64,000 nt of DNA, taken from Flavobacterium terrisoli (GTDB lineage: Bacteria > Bacteroidota > Bacteroidia > Flavobacteriales > Flavobacteriaceae). The notes below the pieces were generated by a model that saw only the letters and a program-made list of their open reading frames with translations, made no database searches and was not told where the DNA came from. Position numbers and translations under genes: made by a program. The number at the start of each line of letters is the position of its first letter. The stretch's first letter is position 1. Positions 50,921-63,100 of this stretch are shown piece after piece. The stretch is from assembly GCF_030167905.1 (NCBI RefSeq), contig NZ_JARGNA010000001.1, positions 403,444 through 467,443 of the forward strand, written 5' to 3'.

Positions 50921-53212
50921 TTAACGTACAATCATGACTTTCTTTACAGCAGTTTCAGAAGCGTCTTCGGCGGCGATAAAAATCATATACACACCGGAAG
51001 CGACTTTGTATTTGCCAAACGCGGTGGTATCCCATTCGATGGTTCCGCCTTCGGAAGTGGTTTCGTAAACTAAATTTCCTTCGATATCGGTGATTTTGAT
51101 ATTGGCTTTCGAAATCAAACCTGCAATCTTAACCGTTCCGACAAAATCCGGGCGCACCGGATTTGGATAGACATAAACATCCTGCAGGTTATCAGCTGGT
51201 TTGGTCGAGGTGCCTTGAAAAGATACTAAGCCTTTGTCGGTGGCGAAAAAAACCTCTCCGGTTTCAGCATTGATTTCAATATCGTTGATTACATCACTCG
51301 GCAGTGGAGAATTGTCTTTGGTAAAATGGTAAATGGTTTCCTGTCCGTTAGGGGAAAAAAGAAAAACACCGGAATCTGCTGTGCCAATCCATTTTTCGTT
51401 GGAACCGTTAACCGCTATATCCGTAATAAACTGTTCGTATAAAAGCTCCTGTGCCAAATCGTTTTCCAGGATAATAATCGCGTTGGCTCTCATTTGGTCT
51501 GTTCCGTTATAGCTGCTGGTGCTGGACAACACACGAAGTCCTTTGTTGGTTCCAATCCAAACCTGATTTCGATTGTCAATTGCGATGGCCCTTACGTCTC
51601 TGGAGGGAAGATTTCCGGCATCAACACCTTCCGACATTTTTTTGAAAACACCGCTGCTTTCATTGAAGGCAATAACACCGTCAAGATAAGTGGCAATCCA
51701 TTTGGTACCGCTTTTGTCAATGACAATTTTATTCAAATTACTGGCAATATAATTGTCTAAGATATCTTCCATGTCATAAGATTCCCAAGTTCCGGTTGCT
51801 TTTAGCACTTTGAGTTCCTTTCTAATCTTACTGTTGGTTACCCAAAGATTTCCCTGACGGTCAAATACGGTTCCGTTTATCCTTACGCTTGTATTAACGC
51901 CGGTTCCCAATGATTCCAACCCGCTATTGGTATGGTCATAAAGTGTTGTTGGAATGTCATTTTCTAATTTGAGTAAGCCACTGTGGTATGAACTCACATA
52001 TACTTGTGTTTCGTCATTGGGATTTACCGTTATTTTAGATAAAGCTTTGGCACCTAAAACATCAACATAAGGAATGTTTAGCCAGCCGGTTTCAGCAAAT
52101 TTGCTTATTCCGAAACTTGTTGGCTCATAACCAATAAAGTTGGCAGGATTATACGACATATCATAACCGCCATATACCGCCCACAGATTGGTTGAAGTAC
52201 TGTTTATGGCAAACATATTGTTTTTTGATGGGCCGTTAGGCATGATAAATTCAAAAGCGGTTGGCATATTTATAGAAGAGGCTAAAACACCATTTTCTGC
52301 AGTTCCGATATAGATGTTTTGACCTATAATTGTAGCGCAGGTAAATGTTACAGCAGCAGTCATTATTTGTGAACTTTGGATATGAATGATTTGCCCTAGA
52401 CTAGTATTGTAGATAAACACATGATTTAATGTGGTGACAATTAAATAATTTGAAGTGGCTCTAATATCTAAACCCTGTTGTCCAATCAGGCTAAATTCTT
52501 CGAAGTAAAAACCGTTGTATTTATAGACTCGATTGTTCGTGTTCAATCCTATCAATTGGTTGTTGAAAGTAACTATTCCGTTCCAATAACCTCCGTCAAA
52601 AACAGCCCATTGCGAAAAATCATTCAGGTTGGGATTGCTTATTGATGCTTTTCGGATTCCGTGGTATGCGGTAACGGCAAAAATATCGCCATTAAAAATT
52701 GTGGTTTGGTATACTTTTATTTCTTCTCCACTGGGACCAATAAAATAAGTATCACCAAATTCTAAAGTCGCCAATTTGTATTGTACAATTCCAAAATCAC
52801 ACGAAACATAAACGATCCCGTCATATTCCATAAAGTGGTTTACTTTTTTAATATTGGCAGGAAGGTTTTTATTGATAATGTCAACTACATTGAGCATGCT
52901 TCCGTCAGCGTCGTTAATAACAATGATTAATCCATTTTGATATCCTACCATAGTTTTGTTAAAGGTGTCACTGTGATAAAGAGCAGAAATGGTTTGGCCA
53001 GAAAGGCCGTCGACGGTATTAATAGTCTGGATGTCGGGCGTAACAACATTTTTTATAAACAAAGCATTCTCCGCAGCGGCATATACTTTATTGACAGATT
53101 CTGAAAGATCTTTAATTTGGTTGTATGAGAAATAGCCTTTCCAATTTTGGTTTTGTTGGGACAAACCAATTTGGGAAAAGAGCATCAGCAACCAAAAAAA
53201 ACAATTTTTCAT
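50921..53212 (-). CDS. porZ: PorZ-like type IX secretion protein, beta-propeller with sorting domain
   Basis: The 763-residue protein has a signal peptide (MKNCFFWLLMLFSQIGLSQ), an N-terminal region starting NWKGYFSYNQIKDLSESVN that matches the PorZ propeller start, two sensor-like beta-propellers (repeats such as GTKWIATYLDGVIAFN and NQVWIGTNKGLRVL), and a C-terminal type A sorting domain (VYVYPNPVRPDFVG ... KKVMIVR). PorZ of Porphyromonas sits on the cell surface in the attachment complex and delivers A-LPS to the PorU sortase. The propellers alone also occur in hybrid sensor kinases, but no kinase follows here. Naming rests on order and the N-terminal motif. Confidence 0.75.
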   Translation of the reverse strand: MKNCFFWLLMLFSQIGLSQQNQNWKGYFSYNQIKDLSESVNKVYAAAENALFIKNVVTPDIQTINTVDGLSGQTISALYHSDTFNKTMVGYQNGLIIVINDADGSMLNVVDIINKNLPANIKKVNHFMEYDGIVYVSCDFGIVQYKLATLEFGDTYFIGPSGEEIKVYQTTIFNGDIFAVTAYHGIRKASISNPNLNDFSQWAVFDGGYWNGIVTFNNQLIGLNTNNRVYKYNGFYFEEFSLIGQQGLDIRATSNYLIVTTLNHVFIYNTSLGQIIHIQSSQIMTAAVTFTCATIIGQNIYIGTAENGVLASSINMPTAFEFIMPNGPSKNNMFAINSTSTNLWAVYGGYDMSYNPANFIGYEPTSFGISKFAETGWLNIPYVDVLGAKALSKITVNPNDETQVYVSSYHSGLLKLENDIPTTLYDHTNSGLESLGTGVNTSVRINGTVFDRQGNLWVTNSKIRKELKVLKATGTWESYDMEDILDNYIASNLNKIVIDKSGTKWIATYLDGVIAFNESSGVFKKMSEGVDAGNLPSRDVRAIAIDNRNQVWIGTNKGLRVLSSTSSYNGTDQMRANAIIILENDLAQELLYEQFITDIAVNGSNEKWIGTADSGVFLFSPNGQETIYHFTKDNSPLPSDVINDIEINAETGEVFFATDKGLVSFQGTSTKPADNLQDVYVYPNPVRPDFVGTVKIAGLISKANIKITDIEGNLVYETTSEGGTIEWDTTAFGKYKVASGVYMIFIAAEDASETAVKKVMIVR

Positions 53213-53231
53213 TTGAAAAGAATTAGGCCTA

Positions 53232-53239
53232 CAAATATA
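53232..53239 (-). promoter_or_regulatory. Promoter -7 box of the porZ-like gene
   Basis: TATATTTG on the minus strand, 19 nt before the ATG. No -33 TTG. Confidence 0.5.
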
Positions 53240-53277
53240 GTATAAACGGAAAAATTATCGTTTTGGTATTTTGACAT

Positions 53278-53305
53278 AAAAAAATGCCCTCAGTTCTGAG
53301 AGCAT
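53278..53305 (-). terminator. Intrinsic terminator of gdhA
   Basis: ATGCTCTCAG and CTGAGGGCAT (minus strand) pair over 10 bp with one U-G, followed by T7. It ends gdhA before the porZ-like gene. Confidence 0.78.
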
Positions 53306-53376
53306 TTTTTAGGTTTTATTACGCTGCGCTACATACAATTCGGCTGCGCCTCGGGTTGGTTGGTTGTATTCTAAAA

Positions 53377-54732
<1,356 letters not shown>

Positions 54733-54745
54733 TTAATTTTTTTAA

Positions 54746-54757
54746 GAAAACGTTTTC
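54746..54757. promoter_or_regulatory. Operator-like palindrome downstream of the gdhA promoter
   Basis: GAAAACGTTTTC is a perfect 12-bp palindrome with an AACGTT centre, a typical core of LacI/GalR-family operators. It lies about 15-20 nt past the predicted transcription start and 25 nt before the gdhA ATG. Confidence 0.45.
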
Positions 54758-54768
54758 GTAAAATCGCA

Positions 54769-54776
54769 CAAATATA
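54769..54776 (-). promoter_or_regulatory. Promoter -7 box of gdhA
   Basis: TATATTTG on the minus strand; the leader would be about 42 nt and include the palindrome. No well-placed TTG is seen at -33. Confidence 0.5.
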
Positions 54777-54951
54777 CATTTTATTAAAAATTATGATTGT
54801 AATTTTTTTAAAATTCTCAGAATTTTTATATTTATGTTAAGGAATTTTAAAGAAGCTTGTAATAAATGTTGCGTTTTAAAACTTTTGTTGCTTTTTTTCG
54901 TATATATGCTAACAAATTTTTATTTTTTTTTATAACTGAATGATGTTTTTA

Positions 54952-54959
54952 TATATTTG
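54952..54959 (+). promoter_or_regulatory. Promoter -7 box of the outer-membrane protein gene at 54981
   Basis: TATATTTG, 21 nt before the ATG at 54981. An in-frame TTG at 54957 lies inside the box and is therefore excluded as a start. Confidence 0.5.
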
Positions 54960-54980
54960 TCGAGAATTGAACTAATTAGT

Positions 54981-55769
54981 ATGCAAGTGCCCAAAAAATT
55001 TATCATAACCTTACTGTTGTTATTTGCTCTTTCAAATAACGCTTTTGCTCAATTTGGTTTTTCGCATGAAATCGGAGCAATTGTTGGTCCTGTTGCTTTT
55101 CAATCTGATTATGGACAAAGGAGCGATTTCAAAACCAACGCAGGAAATACCGGCTACGGTATAGGGATTATTCATTACCTGAATTTCTCCTATAGAGCTG
55201 AGTGTAACTGTTACACTCCTGAAACTTATTTTAATGACCACTTCAAATTAAGAAGTGAATTGTCATACAACAAAACAGAATTGCAACATTTTGGTAAATG
55301 GGTTGATGACAGCAGAACCTCTTTAATGGCTGACCAGTTAAGAGCGATGAGAGGAAGTACTGCGGTTACTAACATTGGGATGCAATTAGAATATTTCCCT
55401 TTGAGCATTAGAGATTTTTCTGCTACTATTGGAGCTTGGGCGCCCTTTATCAGTTTGGGAGGTCAATTCAGTTTTTATGACCCGGAAGCTTATTCTACGA
55501 TTGGACCATTAAACACGCCACTTTCGACACCGATAAAATATTATAATGCAACTACCAATCAGGGTGGAACTGTTTGGTCAATCGTTGGGAGTGTCGGAAC
55601 ACGTTATAAGTTAACGGAACTTTCTGATTTAATGCTTGATTTGCGTTGGCAGTATTATTTCTCCAACTGGGTTGACGGTTTAAATCCCGATCCTGCAGTT
55701 TATGTTGAAAACAGAGCCAACGATTGGAATGTTTGGTTGAATGTTGGATATATCTACTATCTGCAATAG
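54981..55769 (+). CDS. Outer-membrane beta-barrel protein, THC0290_0291-like family
   Basis: The 262-residue protein has a signal peptide (VPKKFIITLLLLFALSNNAF, cut after AQA or nearby) and a body of alternating polar/aromatic strands ending in VGYIYYLQ. The strongly conserved-looking start of the mature part, SHEIGAIVGPVAFQSDYGQR, recalls the Flavobacteriia family that databases call THC0290_0291, small barrels of unknown role, some placed near type IX secretion genes. A CNCY motif near residue 70 could form a disulfide. The family name is from memory. It converges on hflX with a 3-nt gap. Confidence 0.7.
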   Translation: MQVPKKFIITLLLLFALSNNAFAQFGFSHEIGAIVGPVAFQSDYGQRSDFKTNAGNTGYGIGIIHYLNFSYRAECNCYTPETYFNDHFKLRSELSYNKTELQHFGKWVDDSRTSLMADQLRAMRGSTAVTNIGMQLEYFPLSIRDFSATIGAWAPFISLGGQFSFYDPEAYSTIGPLNTPLSTPIKYYNATTNQGGTVWSIVGSVGTRYKLTELSDLMLDLRWQYYFSNWVDGLNPDPAVYVENRANDWNVWLNVGYIYYLQ

Positions 55770-55772
55770 GAT

Positions 55773-56993
55773 TTACTCCTCAATTACATCTTTATAATCC
55801 GGGTAAAGAAATTTGTTGTATGGGAAACGCGTAATGTGAATTTCTCTTACTGCTTCATATACTTTTTCTCTGAACTCTTCGAAATTTTCCTTGTTGGTAG
55901 CCGAAATGAATAAGGCATTTTTTTCTCCAACATTACTCATCCAGGTATCTTTCCATTCCTCCAAAGTATAATGTTTGGGCGTTTTTTCGGTGATTAAATC
56001 ATCGGCCTCAATCACTAAGTGTTTGTACGCGTCAATTTTGTTAAAAACCATGATGGTTGGTTTGTCATTGCTCTTGATGTCCTGTAAAATCTGATTAACG
56101 GAATTAATGTGTTCTTCAAAATCAGGATGAGAAATATCTACGACATGCAGCAGTAAATCGGCTTCACGAACTTCATCAAGTGTACTTTTAAAAGATTCGA
56201 CCAGTTGAGTTGGCAATTTTCTAATAAACCCAACCGTATCTGATAGCAGGAAGGGCAGGTTTTTAATCACCACTTTTCTAACGGTTGTATCCAATGTGGC
56301 AAAAAGTTTGTTTTCCACAAAAACCTCACTCTTGCTGATGACATTCATTAAAGTTGATTTTCCGACATTGGTGTAACCTACCAGTGCTACACGAACCATG
56401 GCACCGCGATTACTTCTCTGAACTGCCATTTGTTTGTCGATAGTCCTGATTTTTTCTTTTAGTAATGCAATCCTGTCGCGAACAATCCTTCTGTCGGTCT
56501 CGATTTCTGTTTCCCCCGGACCACGAAGGCCAATACCTCCTTTTTGACGTTCCAGGTGAGTCCACATGCCGGAAAGGCGTGGCAGCAAATACTGGCATTG
56601 TGCCAATTCCACCTGAGTCCTGGCATAAGAAGTCTCTGCTCTTTGGGCAAAAATGTCCAAAATCAGGTTGGTTCGATCCAAAATTTTACAGTCTAAAATT
56701 TTGGAAATATTTTTTTGTTGGGAAGGCGATAATTCATCGTCAAAAATTACAGTTGAGATATTATTTTCTTTGATGAATAAATTGATTTCGTCCATCTTTC
56801 CTGTCCCTAAAAAAGTCTTAGGATTAGGTCTTTCCAGTTTTTGTGAAAACCGCCTGATAACTTCCCCGCCGGCAGTAAACGTCAGGAATTCTAACTCGTC
56901 CAGGTATTCATTTAGCTTTTCCTCACTTTGGTTTTGTGTAACAATTCCAACTATTACTGTTCGCTCAAAATTTATTACTTCTTTTTCTAACAT
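55773..56993 (-). CDS. hflX: Ribosome-associated GTPase HflX
   Basis: The 406-residue GTPase splits stalled ribosomes. The N-terminal nucleotide-binding domain includes PKTFLGTGKMDEI and the family signature RLSGMWTHLERQKGGIGLRG, GPGETEIETDRR. The G domain has G1 VGYTNVGKSTLMN, G3 DTVGFI and G4 NKID. A GTG at 57011 would add six residues but lies in the -7 box, so the ATG at 56993 is used. Confidence 0.93.
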   Translation of the reverse strand: MLEKEVINFERTVIVGIVTQNQSEEKLNEYLDELEFLTFTAGGEVIRRFSQKLERPNPKTFLGTGKMDEINLFIKENNISTVIFDDELSPSQQKNISKILDCKILDRTNLILDIFAQRAETSYARTQVELAQCQYLLPRLSGMWTHLERQKGGIGLRGPGETEIETDRRIVRDRIALLKEKIRTIDKQMAVQRSNRGAMVRVALVGYTNVGKSTLMNVISKSEVFVENKLFATLDTTVRKVVIKNLPFLLSDTVGFIRKLPTQLVESFKSTLDEVREADLLLHVVDISHPDFEEHINSVNQILQDIKSNDKPTIMVFNKIDAYKHLVIEADDLITEKTPKHYTLEEWKDTWMSNVGEKNALFISATNKENFEEFREKVYEAVREIHITRFPYNKFLYPDYKDVIEE

Positions 56994-57010
56994 TAGCTCT
57001 ATTTGAGCCA

Positions 57011-57018
57011 CAAAAATA
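57011..57018 (-). promoter_or_regulatory. Promoter -7 box of hflX
   Basis: TATTTTTG on the minus strand, 17 nt before the ATG at 56993. No clear -33. Confidence 0.5.
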
Positions 57019-57125
57019 GTGATAAGTAATTTAAGTTGGGATACATTTTCTTTACCAAATCATAACTTAAATTTCAATTTTTTTGGCAAAAAAAATATAA
57101 ATGTTATTTTTTTCATAATTTTTAC

Positions 57126-57133
57126 TAAATTTG
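57126..57133 (+). promoter_or_regulatory. Promoter -7 box of the giant adhesin gene
   Basis: TAAATTTG, 48 nt before the ATG at 57182. No TTG lies at a suitable distance upstream. Confidence 0.45.
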
Positions 57134-57181
57134 GAACTCAAAATCCAAAAAAAACTCAATAACAACTAAAATTTTCATTAC

Positions 57182-60100
57182 ATGAAAAAAATTACATTAT
57201 TAATTTTGTTGGCATTCTTCTCAATCACCGGATACGCGCAATTTACGCCAACGGTTGAAGGATTTGAAAATACAACAGGTCCAGATGCGTTGCCATCAAC
57301 GAACTGGACATTAGGAACAGGTAACTGGGCTGTTTTTGATAACGGCGTAGGTCTTGTACAACGATGGGGAATCAATAGTACTGTTGTTGCGCCACCTAAC
57401 CAAATTGTTTATGCAGGAGCCAATGCGGCCTATGTGAACAGGGAAAATATTGGTCAGGGAAACACTTCTGAAGACTTTTTAGCATCGCCATTGGTTAATA
57501 TACCGGCAAATGGTCAGCTTCGTTTTTTTACCAGAATGTTTACCAATGGTAACCAAGGAACTATTTATCAAATTAGAGTTGCGCCTGCTGCCTCAGTTCA
57601 GACAAACCCGGCAGCTTATACCAACACTGTTCAAACATGGACAGAAACAGATTTGACAACCACATTTAACATTTACGAAGAAAAAGTAGTTGATTTGTCA
57701 GCTTTTGCAGGCACACAGGTTTATGTTGCGTTTGTAAAAGTTTACACACAACCTTTAGCCGTGTTAGATGGAGACAGATGGTTGGTGGATAATGTAAGTA
57801 TTCTTGAAAGATGTTTAGATCCAACAGCATTAACCGCTGGAAATATAACACAAACTTCTGCAGATTTAAGTTGGGGTAACCCAAGTGGAGCTACTTCATG
57901 GGAAATTGAAGTACTGCCTTTCGCAAATGCACCTACAGGTGTTGGTGTAATTTACAATGGCGCTTTGCCTTATACAGCTACCGCGACTGCAACCGGAACG
58001 CCTTTTGCGCCGGATACAAATTATAAATATTACGTAAGAGCTTTATGTTCCAATGGAGCAAACAGTATTTGGGTAGGACCTTACTCATTTTCAACGACAT
58101 CGCCAGGATTTAGTTGTGCTGCTCCGATTGTAATTACGACACTTCCTTATAACACAACTGATAACACTGCCAATTATGGTGATACCGGTATAGAAGGGAC
58201 ACCGGGTGGTGCAGCAGGATGTGGTTCTGCAAATAACTATTTAGGAGGAAATGATGTTGTGTATTCTTATACAGCAACAACAACCGGTGTGATTAATGTA
58301 ACAATGACACCAACAGGAACTTTCTCAGGAATTTTTGCTTATGCCAGTTGTGCCGATATCGGTGTTAACTGTTTAGCGGGTGTTGCCAATGGAAACACAA
58401 ATGTTAGAACATTTGACTTACCTGTTACTGCAGGATCAACATATTATTTTGTAATATCAACTTGGCCAGCGCCACAAACAACGGCTTATACTTTAACAAT
58501 ACAAGTTGTTAACTGTCCTCCACCGACTACTTTAGGGGTTAACAGTTTAACACAAACTTCTGCGAATTTAACTTGGGCTAACCCAGGAGCAGCGACTTCA
58601 TGGGAATATGTTCTTCAAGCTCCAGGCGCAGGAATTCCTCCTGGTTCGGGAACACAAACCAGTAGCAATACAATTAACCCGGTTGGACCTTTAACCGTTA
58701 ATACGCAATATGAATTTTATGTAAGAGCAGATTGTAACAACGGAACTTTTAGTGCGTGGTCAGGGCCATTTTTATTCAATACCTTATGTGCTGCATTTAC
58801 TGCTCCTTTCCAGGAAGGGTTTAATACAGGTTCGACAACAGAAAGCTGTTGGACGGTTTTAAATTCAAATGGTGATGGAGATGCATGGGATATGAATTAT
58901 GCAACCAATCCATTTGAAGGAAACCAATGTGCGGCCATTAATACCGATTTTAACAATGGTGCTAATAATGACTGGTTAATTTCTCCTCAAATCATTTTGA
59001 ACGGAAATCAAAGATTAAAATTCCATTACAGAGTTCAATCTACTTTTGAGCCAAATGATTTTAGAGTAATGTTGTCTCAGAACGGACCAAGTCCGGTAGA
59101 TTTCACTACAACCTTACTTCCACTTACCTCATATAGTAATACTACTTATGCGCAAAGCATTGTAAGTTTAGCGGGGATTTCAGGTCCGGTAAATATCGGA
59201 TGGCATGTTCCTAATGGTGGTTTAGACGGATGGAGAATATTCATCGATAATGTAATTATTGAAGAAATCCCAACTTGTCCGGAACCTGGTTTAATTACTA
59301 CAAGCGGTGTGTTAGCCCATGAGGCAACCATTGGTTGGACAAACGGAGGTCCAGGACAAACAACTTGGGAAATTATAACTGTACCATGTGGTGATCCTGC
59401 TCCAACAGTTGCATCAGTAGGTACAATTGTAACTGACAATCCGCATACTTTAACCAATTTACCAGCCTCTACATGTCATGATGTATATGTTAGAGCGGTT
59501 TGTCCGGGCAACGATCTTAGTCCATGGACAGGACCAGCAACGTTTACAACTCAGGTTGAGCCGCCAGTTTGTGGTGGAACATTTACAGATCCGGGTGGGC
59601 CAACAGCTAACTATGCGGATGGTACAAATTCAACTGTTACCATTTGTGCACCTCCGGGACAGGTTGTTACCGTAACTTTCAGTGAATTTAATACAGAACC
59701 TAGCTGGGATGGATTATATGTTTATGACAGTGATACTGTTGGTGTAGATCAAATCTCAAGTACAAATGGTCCGGGTTTTGCCCCAACAACTGCACCTGGT
59801 GCATTTTGGGGAACAGCTATCCCTGGTCCGTTTACATCAACAAATGCTGAGGGATGTTTAACTTTCCAATTTGGAAGTGATGGTTCTGTTAACAGACCGG
59901 GTTGGGTAGCAACAGTAACATGTGGTCCAGCACCAAACTGTGCAAAACCAACTGCTTTAACAGCAACACAAATTACAACTACTTCCGCCTTATTAGGATG
60001 GACAGAATCTAACCCATTGGTTACTTCTTGGGATATTATCATAGTGGAGCTAGGCGATCCTGTTCCGCTACCAACTGATCCAGGATTCTTCACGGTTACT

Positions 60101-63100
60101 AATAACCCTGCAACAATTACAGGATTAACCCCTGGGACACAATATACTTTCTATGTGAGAGCTAATTGTCCTACAGAAGGAGAAAGTGCTTTAGCTGGTG
60201 GATTTAATTTCAATACATTATTGGCTAATGATGAATGTGGCAGCGCTACTTTCGTTCCGGTAAATTCATCTGCAGTATGTCAACAAATAGCTTCCGGGTC
60301 TATTGCAGGAGCAACAGCTTCTCCATCACCGGCTATTGCACCTTGTATCGGTACAGCAGATGATGATGTTTGGTTTCAATTTATTGCAACCAACCCATAT
60401 TTGAATGTGGCGTTACAAAACGTAGTAGGAACTTCAACCAATTTAAATTTTGCGGCTTATTCTGGACAATGTGGTACGTTAACTCAAATATTCTGTAGTG
60501 CAGCCTTTTCTTTGTCAGGTGTGTTGAACAACTTGACTGTTGGAAATACTTATTACATTAGGGTTTACTCGAATGGAAATACACCAGAATCAACAACGTT
60601 TAATTTATGTATTTCCACACCATCAACTTGTCCTACTGCTTCAACAGTTTGTAGTCTTACAAACTATGCAAACACTACAGGTGTTGCCAATTTAGGAACC
60701 ATTGGATGTTTGGGGACATCTCCTAACCCGGCTTATTTCACTATTCAGGTAAACACTTCAGGGCCTATTAACTATTTGTTGACACAATCAACAACTCCTG
60801 GAGGAGCACCAAACATTGATGTGGATTATGCGGCTTGGGGACCATTTGCAGATCAGACGGCGGCATGTAACTTTATTGGAGCAGCATGGCCATTTGCACC
60901 TCCTGGAATTGGAGTGCCGGTAACCCAACAAACAGGTTGTAGTTATTCTGCTGCGCCTACGGAGATTTTAAATATTACCAACGCATTAGCGGGTCAATAT
61001 TATGTAATATTAATTACCAACTTCTCTAATCAGGCTGGGTTTATTAACTTAGTTCAAAGTAATGAAAATACGCCTGGAGCAGGAACAACACTTTGTTGTC
61101 CGGATGCGAACTTTACCTATAATCCAACGGTATACTGCAAAACTCCGGGAGCACCAAACCCTATACCGGTTATTGCCCAAAGTTCTGTAGCAGGAGTATT
61201 CTCTTCTACAATTGTACCTGGATTAGTATTTGTTAATACAGCGACAGGTGAAGTTGATCTCCAAGCAAGTGCACCGGGGAATTATATAATCACAAATACT
61301 GTAGCGGCGACTGCAAGTTGTGGTGAAAAAGTAAAATCATTTACCATTAGTATTGTAGAACCTACAGCAGCTACTATCAGTTATTCAGCAGCTTCATATT
61401 GTGGCAGCATTACTACTCCTCAAACGGTAACATTTACGGGTACTGCGGGTGGTACTTATTCAGCGACGCCTAACGGAGGGTTGTCTATAGATCCTAATAC
61501 AGGAGCTATAAATCCAAGTTTAAGCTCGCCTGGAATTTACACTATTATTTATACATTACCAGGATCTGGTGTGTGTGCCGGTAATAACCCAACAGCAACT
61601 GTTGAGATTCTTGATACGCCGAATATTGCTCAACCAGCTCCGGTTTCAGTTTGTAATACTTATACATTACCTGCTTTAACAGTTGGAAATTATTTTGCTG
61701 CTTCTGGTGGTGTAAATCCAATAGATGCCAGCATTCCAATTACGACTTCGCAAACAATCTTTATTTATGCAAATAATGGTGGTTGTACTGATGAGGAATC
61801 ATTTACGGTAACAATTAATACTGCAGTTCAACCAACATTGAATGTAACACAACCTACTTGTGCGGTTCAAACCGGAACAATTGAAGTTACTTCCCCTGTA
61901 AACACTGGTGGCGGATTACCAGCCAACTTGTTTATTTCTGAAGTAACAGATGAAGATGTTGGTTCGTTAACTTATGTGGAAATTTTCAACGGAACAGGTT
62001 CAGCGGTTGATTTAAGCAATTATAAATTAAAAGTTTATAATAACGGAAGCACAACAGCTTCTTGCGATAATCAATTGACAGGAATGTTAAACAACAACAG
62101 TACTTTTGTAGTAGCTGTTGGAAGTGCAACGAATCAAGGCGGAGTAGTTCCAAATCAAGTTTTTGCTTCTTGTGGAGGTGTAAATACTGATGATTACATG
62201 AAATTGACTACTAGTGCTGATGTTGATGTTGATCTATGGGGCAGAACAGACGGTGTAGCATTTACACCTGCTAACCAAGCTGGATATACTTACAGAAGAA
62301 ACAATACTGCTACAGTTCCTAGTTTGATCTGGAATCCGGCAGATTGGACGGCTGTAGATCCTCAGGATTATACTAATGTTGGAACTTATGCTTTACCTGC
62401 ATCAGGATATGAGTATAGCTTAGATAACGGAACTTACCAATCAAGTACTACTTTTACAGGTGTGACTCCTGGAGACCACACTATCACGGTACACGACCTT
62501 GCAACGGGATGTTATTCTATTCCTGTTACCGTTACTTTAACTGTGATTCCGCAAAATCCTTCGGTAACTACATTCAGTTACCCAACAACTCCGGTTTGTC
62601 AAAACGACACTGTTAATCCAGTGCCGAATACTTCTGCTCCTGGCTTTACTACAGGCGGAACATTCTCATCTACAGCTGGATTGGATATTGATCCAACAAC
62701 GGGAGTTATAAATCTTGCAGGAAGTAACCCTGCAGGAGGAACATTTGTTGTAACCTATACAGTTCTTGACAATCCAACGACTTGTACACAAGCAGGAAGT
62801 TCAACTTTCACGATTGTAATCAATCCGATAGTAACTCCGGTTACAGGATTCACTTATACAACGCCAATTTGTCAAAATGCAGCACCATCGATGTCGCCTT
62901 CTTTGGCAGCCGGATTTACCACAGGTGGTACATTCACTTCAACACCAGTTGGATTGAATATTAATCCGGCGACAGGAGTAATTACTTTAGGTACCGGAGG
63001 TGCTGGTTCAATACCAGGAATCTATACGGTTTCTTATACTGTTGCTCCAAATACTGCAACTTGTTTAGTAACTGGAACTACTTCATTTACTGTAGAAATT

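Noticed and set aside
50921..53212. Calling the beta-propeller protein a hybrid two-component sensor
   Set aside because: It ends in a T9SS type A sorting domain and has no transmembrane helix after the propellers, no histidine kinase and no receiver domain.
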